64,000 nt of DNA from the NCBI RefSeq assembly GCF_030012985.1, contig NZ_CP120233.1, forward strand, positions 2,402,501 to 2,466,500, read 5' to 3'. This DNA is from Microbulbifer sp. VAAF005 (lineage in GTDB: Bacteria; Pseudomonadota; Gammaproteobacteria; Pseudomonadales; Cellvibrionaceae). Shown here in pieces: positions 62,756 through 64,000 of the stretch (the first letter of the stretch is position 1; every line of letters starts with the position of its first letter). Position numbers and translations under genes: made by a program. Under the pieces are notes generated by a model, which was not told the DNA's origin, searched no databases, and saw nothing but the letters and a program-made list of their open reading frames with translations.

Positions 62756-63733
62756 ATGGGTATTCACTTTCTTCGAGCGGGGCTACAGACAAGTATTCAG
62801 GATCTGGGTCGTCCAGGCATGATGCACTGTGGAATTCCATGGGGAGGTGCTGCCGACCCACTATCGATGAAAATAGCCAACCTGTTATTAGGAAACCCGT
62901 TAGGGCACCCAACCTTTGAGATCACCCTGCTCGGCCCTAGAATCGAATTCCTCTGCAATCTCACTATCGCTATAGCCGGAGGCCAATTCAGAGGCTCCTT
63001 AAATAACGAGTCAATTGATAATTTCCGAACCTATAGGGTTAAGCCTGGTGATATTTTGGATATAGCTCAAGCTATTTCCGGTGCAAGAATCTACCTTGCG
63101 ATTTCTGCCAAGATAGACGCACCCAATATCTTAGGTAGCTCTGCAACTCACATTATTAGTAAATTTGGCGCAAATAGTGGCAAACCGATCACATCTAACG
63201 AAGTCATCCACTTTAAAGAAGTCCACACCGCAAAAGAATCTGTACTAAATAAAAGATTTCACCTTCACTACTCACATAATTCAAAGCTACGGCTAGTGGC
63301 TGGACCAGAGAGCAACTTATTTTCCAAGAAATTTATTGAACACTTTTACGGCTCAACCTATCTGGTTTCTACCCAAAGCAATCGTATGGGCATTCGTCTA
63401 TCCACTAAAAACAATTCTACAATTCATAAAATTACAAACGGAAAGACACAACTATCATCAGCAGGACTCTATCCCGGCAGCATTCAAGTACCACCCGATG
63501 CCAATCCTATTATTTCCTTTATTGAGGGACAGACTATTGGCGGGTACCCCCGAATAGGCCATATTATAAAATCGGAACTTCATCGCCTGGGCCAGCTAGC
63601 CCCAAAAAACAAAATCACATTTCAAGAAATAAGCATTGAAGAATCGCGCGAAATTTTCAAAAAGAAACAAGACCTAATTAAAAAACTCCAACAGAGCCTG
63701 AATCTTAAACACAGGGAGGCACTATCCCTTTAA
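62756..63733 (+). CDS. pxpC: 5-oxoprolinase subunit C
   Basis: KipA-type subunit, 325 aa. Begins MGIHFLRAGLQTSIQDLGRPG, the biotin-dependent carboxylase-like fold, and includes the SNRMGIRL and IVPPDANPI-like (QVPPDANPIISF) motifs and GGYPRIGHI. C-terminal tail is Lys-rich and helical, longer than necessary. Strong AGGAGG ribosome site. Last gene of the operon. Confidence 0.94.
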   Translation: MGIHFLRAGLQTSIQDLGRPGMMHCGIPWGGAADPLSMKIANLLLGNPLGHPTFEITLLGPRIEFLCNLTIAIAGGQFRGSLNNESIDNFRTYRVKPGDILDIAQAISGARIYLAISAKIDAPNILGSSATHIISKFGANSGKPITSNEVIHFKEVHTAKESVLNKRFHLHYSHNSKLRLVAGPESNLFSKKFIEHFYGSTYLVSTQSNRMGIRLSTKNNSTIHKITNGKTQLSSAGLYPGSIQVPPDANPIISFIEGQTIGGYPRIGHIIKSELHRLGQLAPKNKITFQEISIEESREIFKKKQDLIKKLQQSLNLKHREALSL

Positions 63734-63736
63734 TAC

Positions 63737-64000
63737 AAGCATAAAAATTATCAGATACAGAACTATTTAGCGCTCAAAAATAACACCATAAAGTATAAAA
63801 TAAAAATTACGCCAAAATATATAAAATAATTTTAATAAAAGTTTAAATGGAATATTTTTGAGCAAAAACAGAAGAAATATAACAGAAACTCTGTGACCGA
63901 CAAGTTTCCCCTCATATCTTTCTAGACCAAAACATCATTATTAACTAACCTCATTGGGTTTTACCCAAACAGCGATTTGGACTAGCGTGCAAGTTGATTA
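63737..64000. other. AT-rich tail of the window
   Basis: No gene or hairpin recognised. Very A/T-rich for about 100 bases after pxpC, then more mixed. It could be the promoter region of a gene beyond the window. Confidence 0.4.

Overview
The window is a 64-kb piece of a gammaproteobacterial chromosome. Gene content and order resemble the pseudomonad/Cellvibrionales layout, and a proteobacterial dedicated sortase (PDS) type regulatory module points to a marine Microbulbifer- or Saccharophagus-like organism. That taxonomic guess is inference. The order clpB-pgeF-rluD-bamD-pilS-pilR-fimT, then the minor pilins, ispH-fkpB-lspA-ileS-ribF-murJ, rpsT, proB-obgE-rpmA-rplU and ispB follows, as I remember it, the arrangement in Pseudomonas aeruginosa. 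No tRNA, rRNA, CRISPR array, insertion sequence or prophage was seen.

Layout. 0-4.2 kb (minus strand): an ilvI-ilvH-ilvC branched-chain amino acid operon ending near pssA, which is cut by the window edge. 4.7-7.5 kb: a DUF4124 envelope protein, then a secreted lipase-like hydrolase with an inner-membrane-anchored partner. 7.7-13 kb: an AraC-type regulator and a two-gene RND efflux operon. 13-18 kb: clpB (with a sigma-32-like promoter), pgeF, rluD. 18-20.7 kb: bamD and nadE. 20.7-31.1 kb: a type IV pilus region, with pilS/pilR/fimT on the plus strand and the minor pilin operon fimU-pilV-pilW-pilX-pilY1-pilE on the minus strand. 31.4-38.9 kb: ispH, fkpB, lspA, ileS, ribF, murJ. 39-43 kb: a pdsO-pdsR-pdsS sortase-system module without sortase or substrate, sitting between murJ and rpsT. 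43-48 kb: rpsT, proB, obgE, rpmA, rplU, ispB. 48.1 kb: an orphan 209-aa protein with a possible Cys/His/Thr deamidase signature. 48.8-57.5 kb: sugar-nucleotide genes (manB, galU, manC) interleaved with fabA-fabB, ssb and an MFS transporter. 57.7-63.7 kb: uvrA, a membrane-anchored unknown, and the 5-oxoprolinase operon pxpABC.

The most striking whole-window signal is a set of five apparent one-base deletions, all in G/C homopolymer runs. They break pilS, pilX, lspA (twice) and an MFS transporter gene. In each case adding one G/C to the run restores a full family-length protein. Because lspA is normally essential, I read these mainly as sequencing or assembly under-calls, although phase variation of the pilus genes cannot be excluded from sequence alone.

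Many starts were moved from the longest ORF to an internal start with a Shine-Dalgarno sequence or better family alignment (for example ilvI, nadE, pilR, pdsR, rpsT, rplU, fabB).
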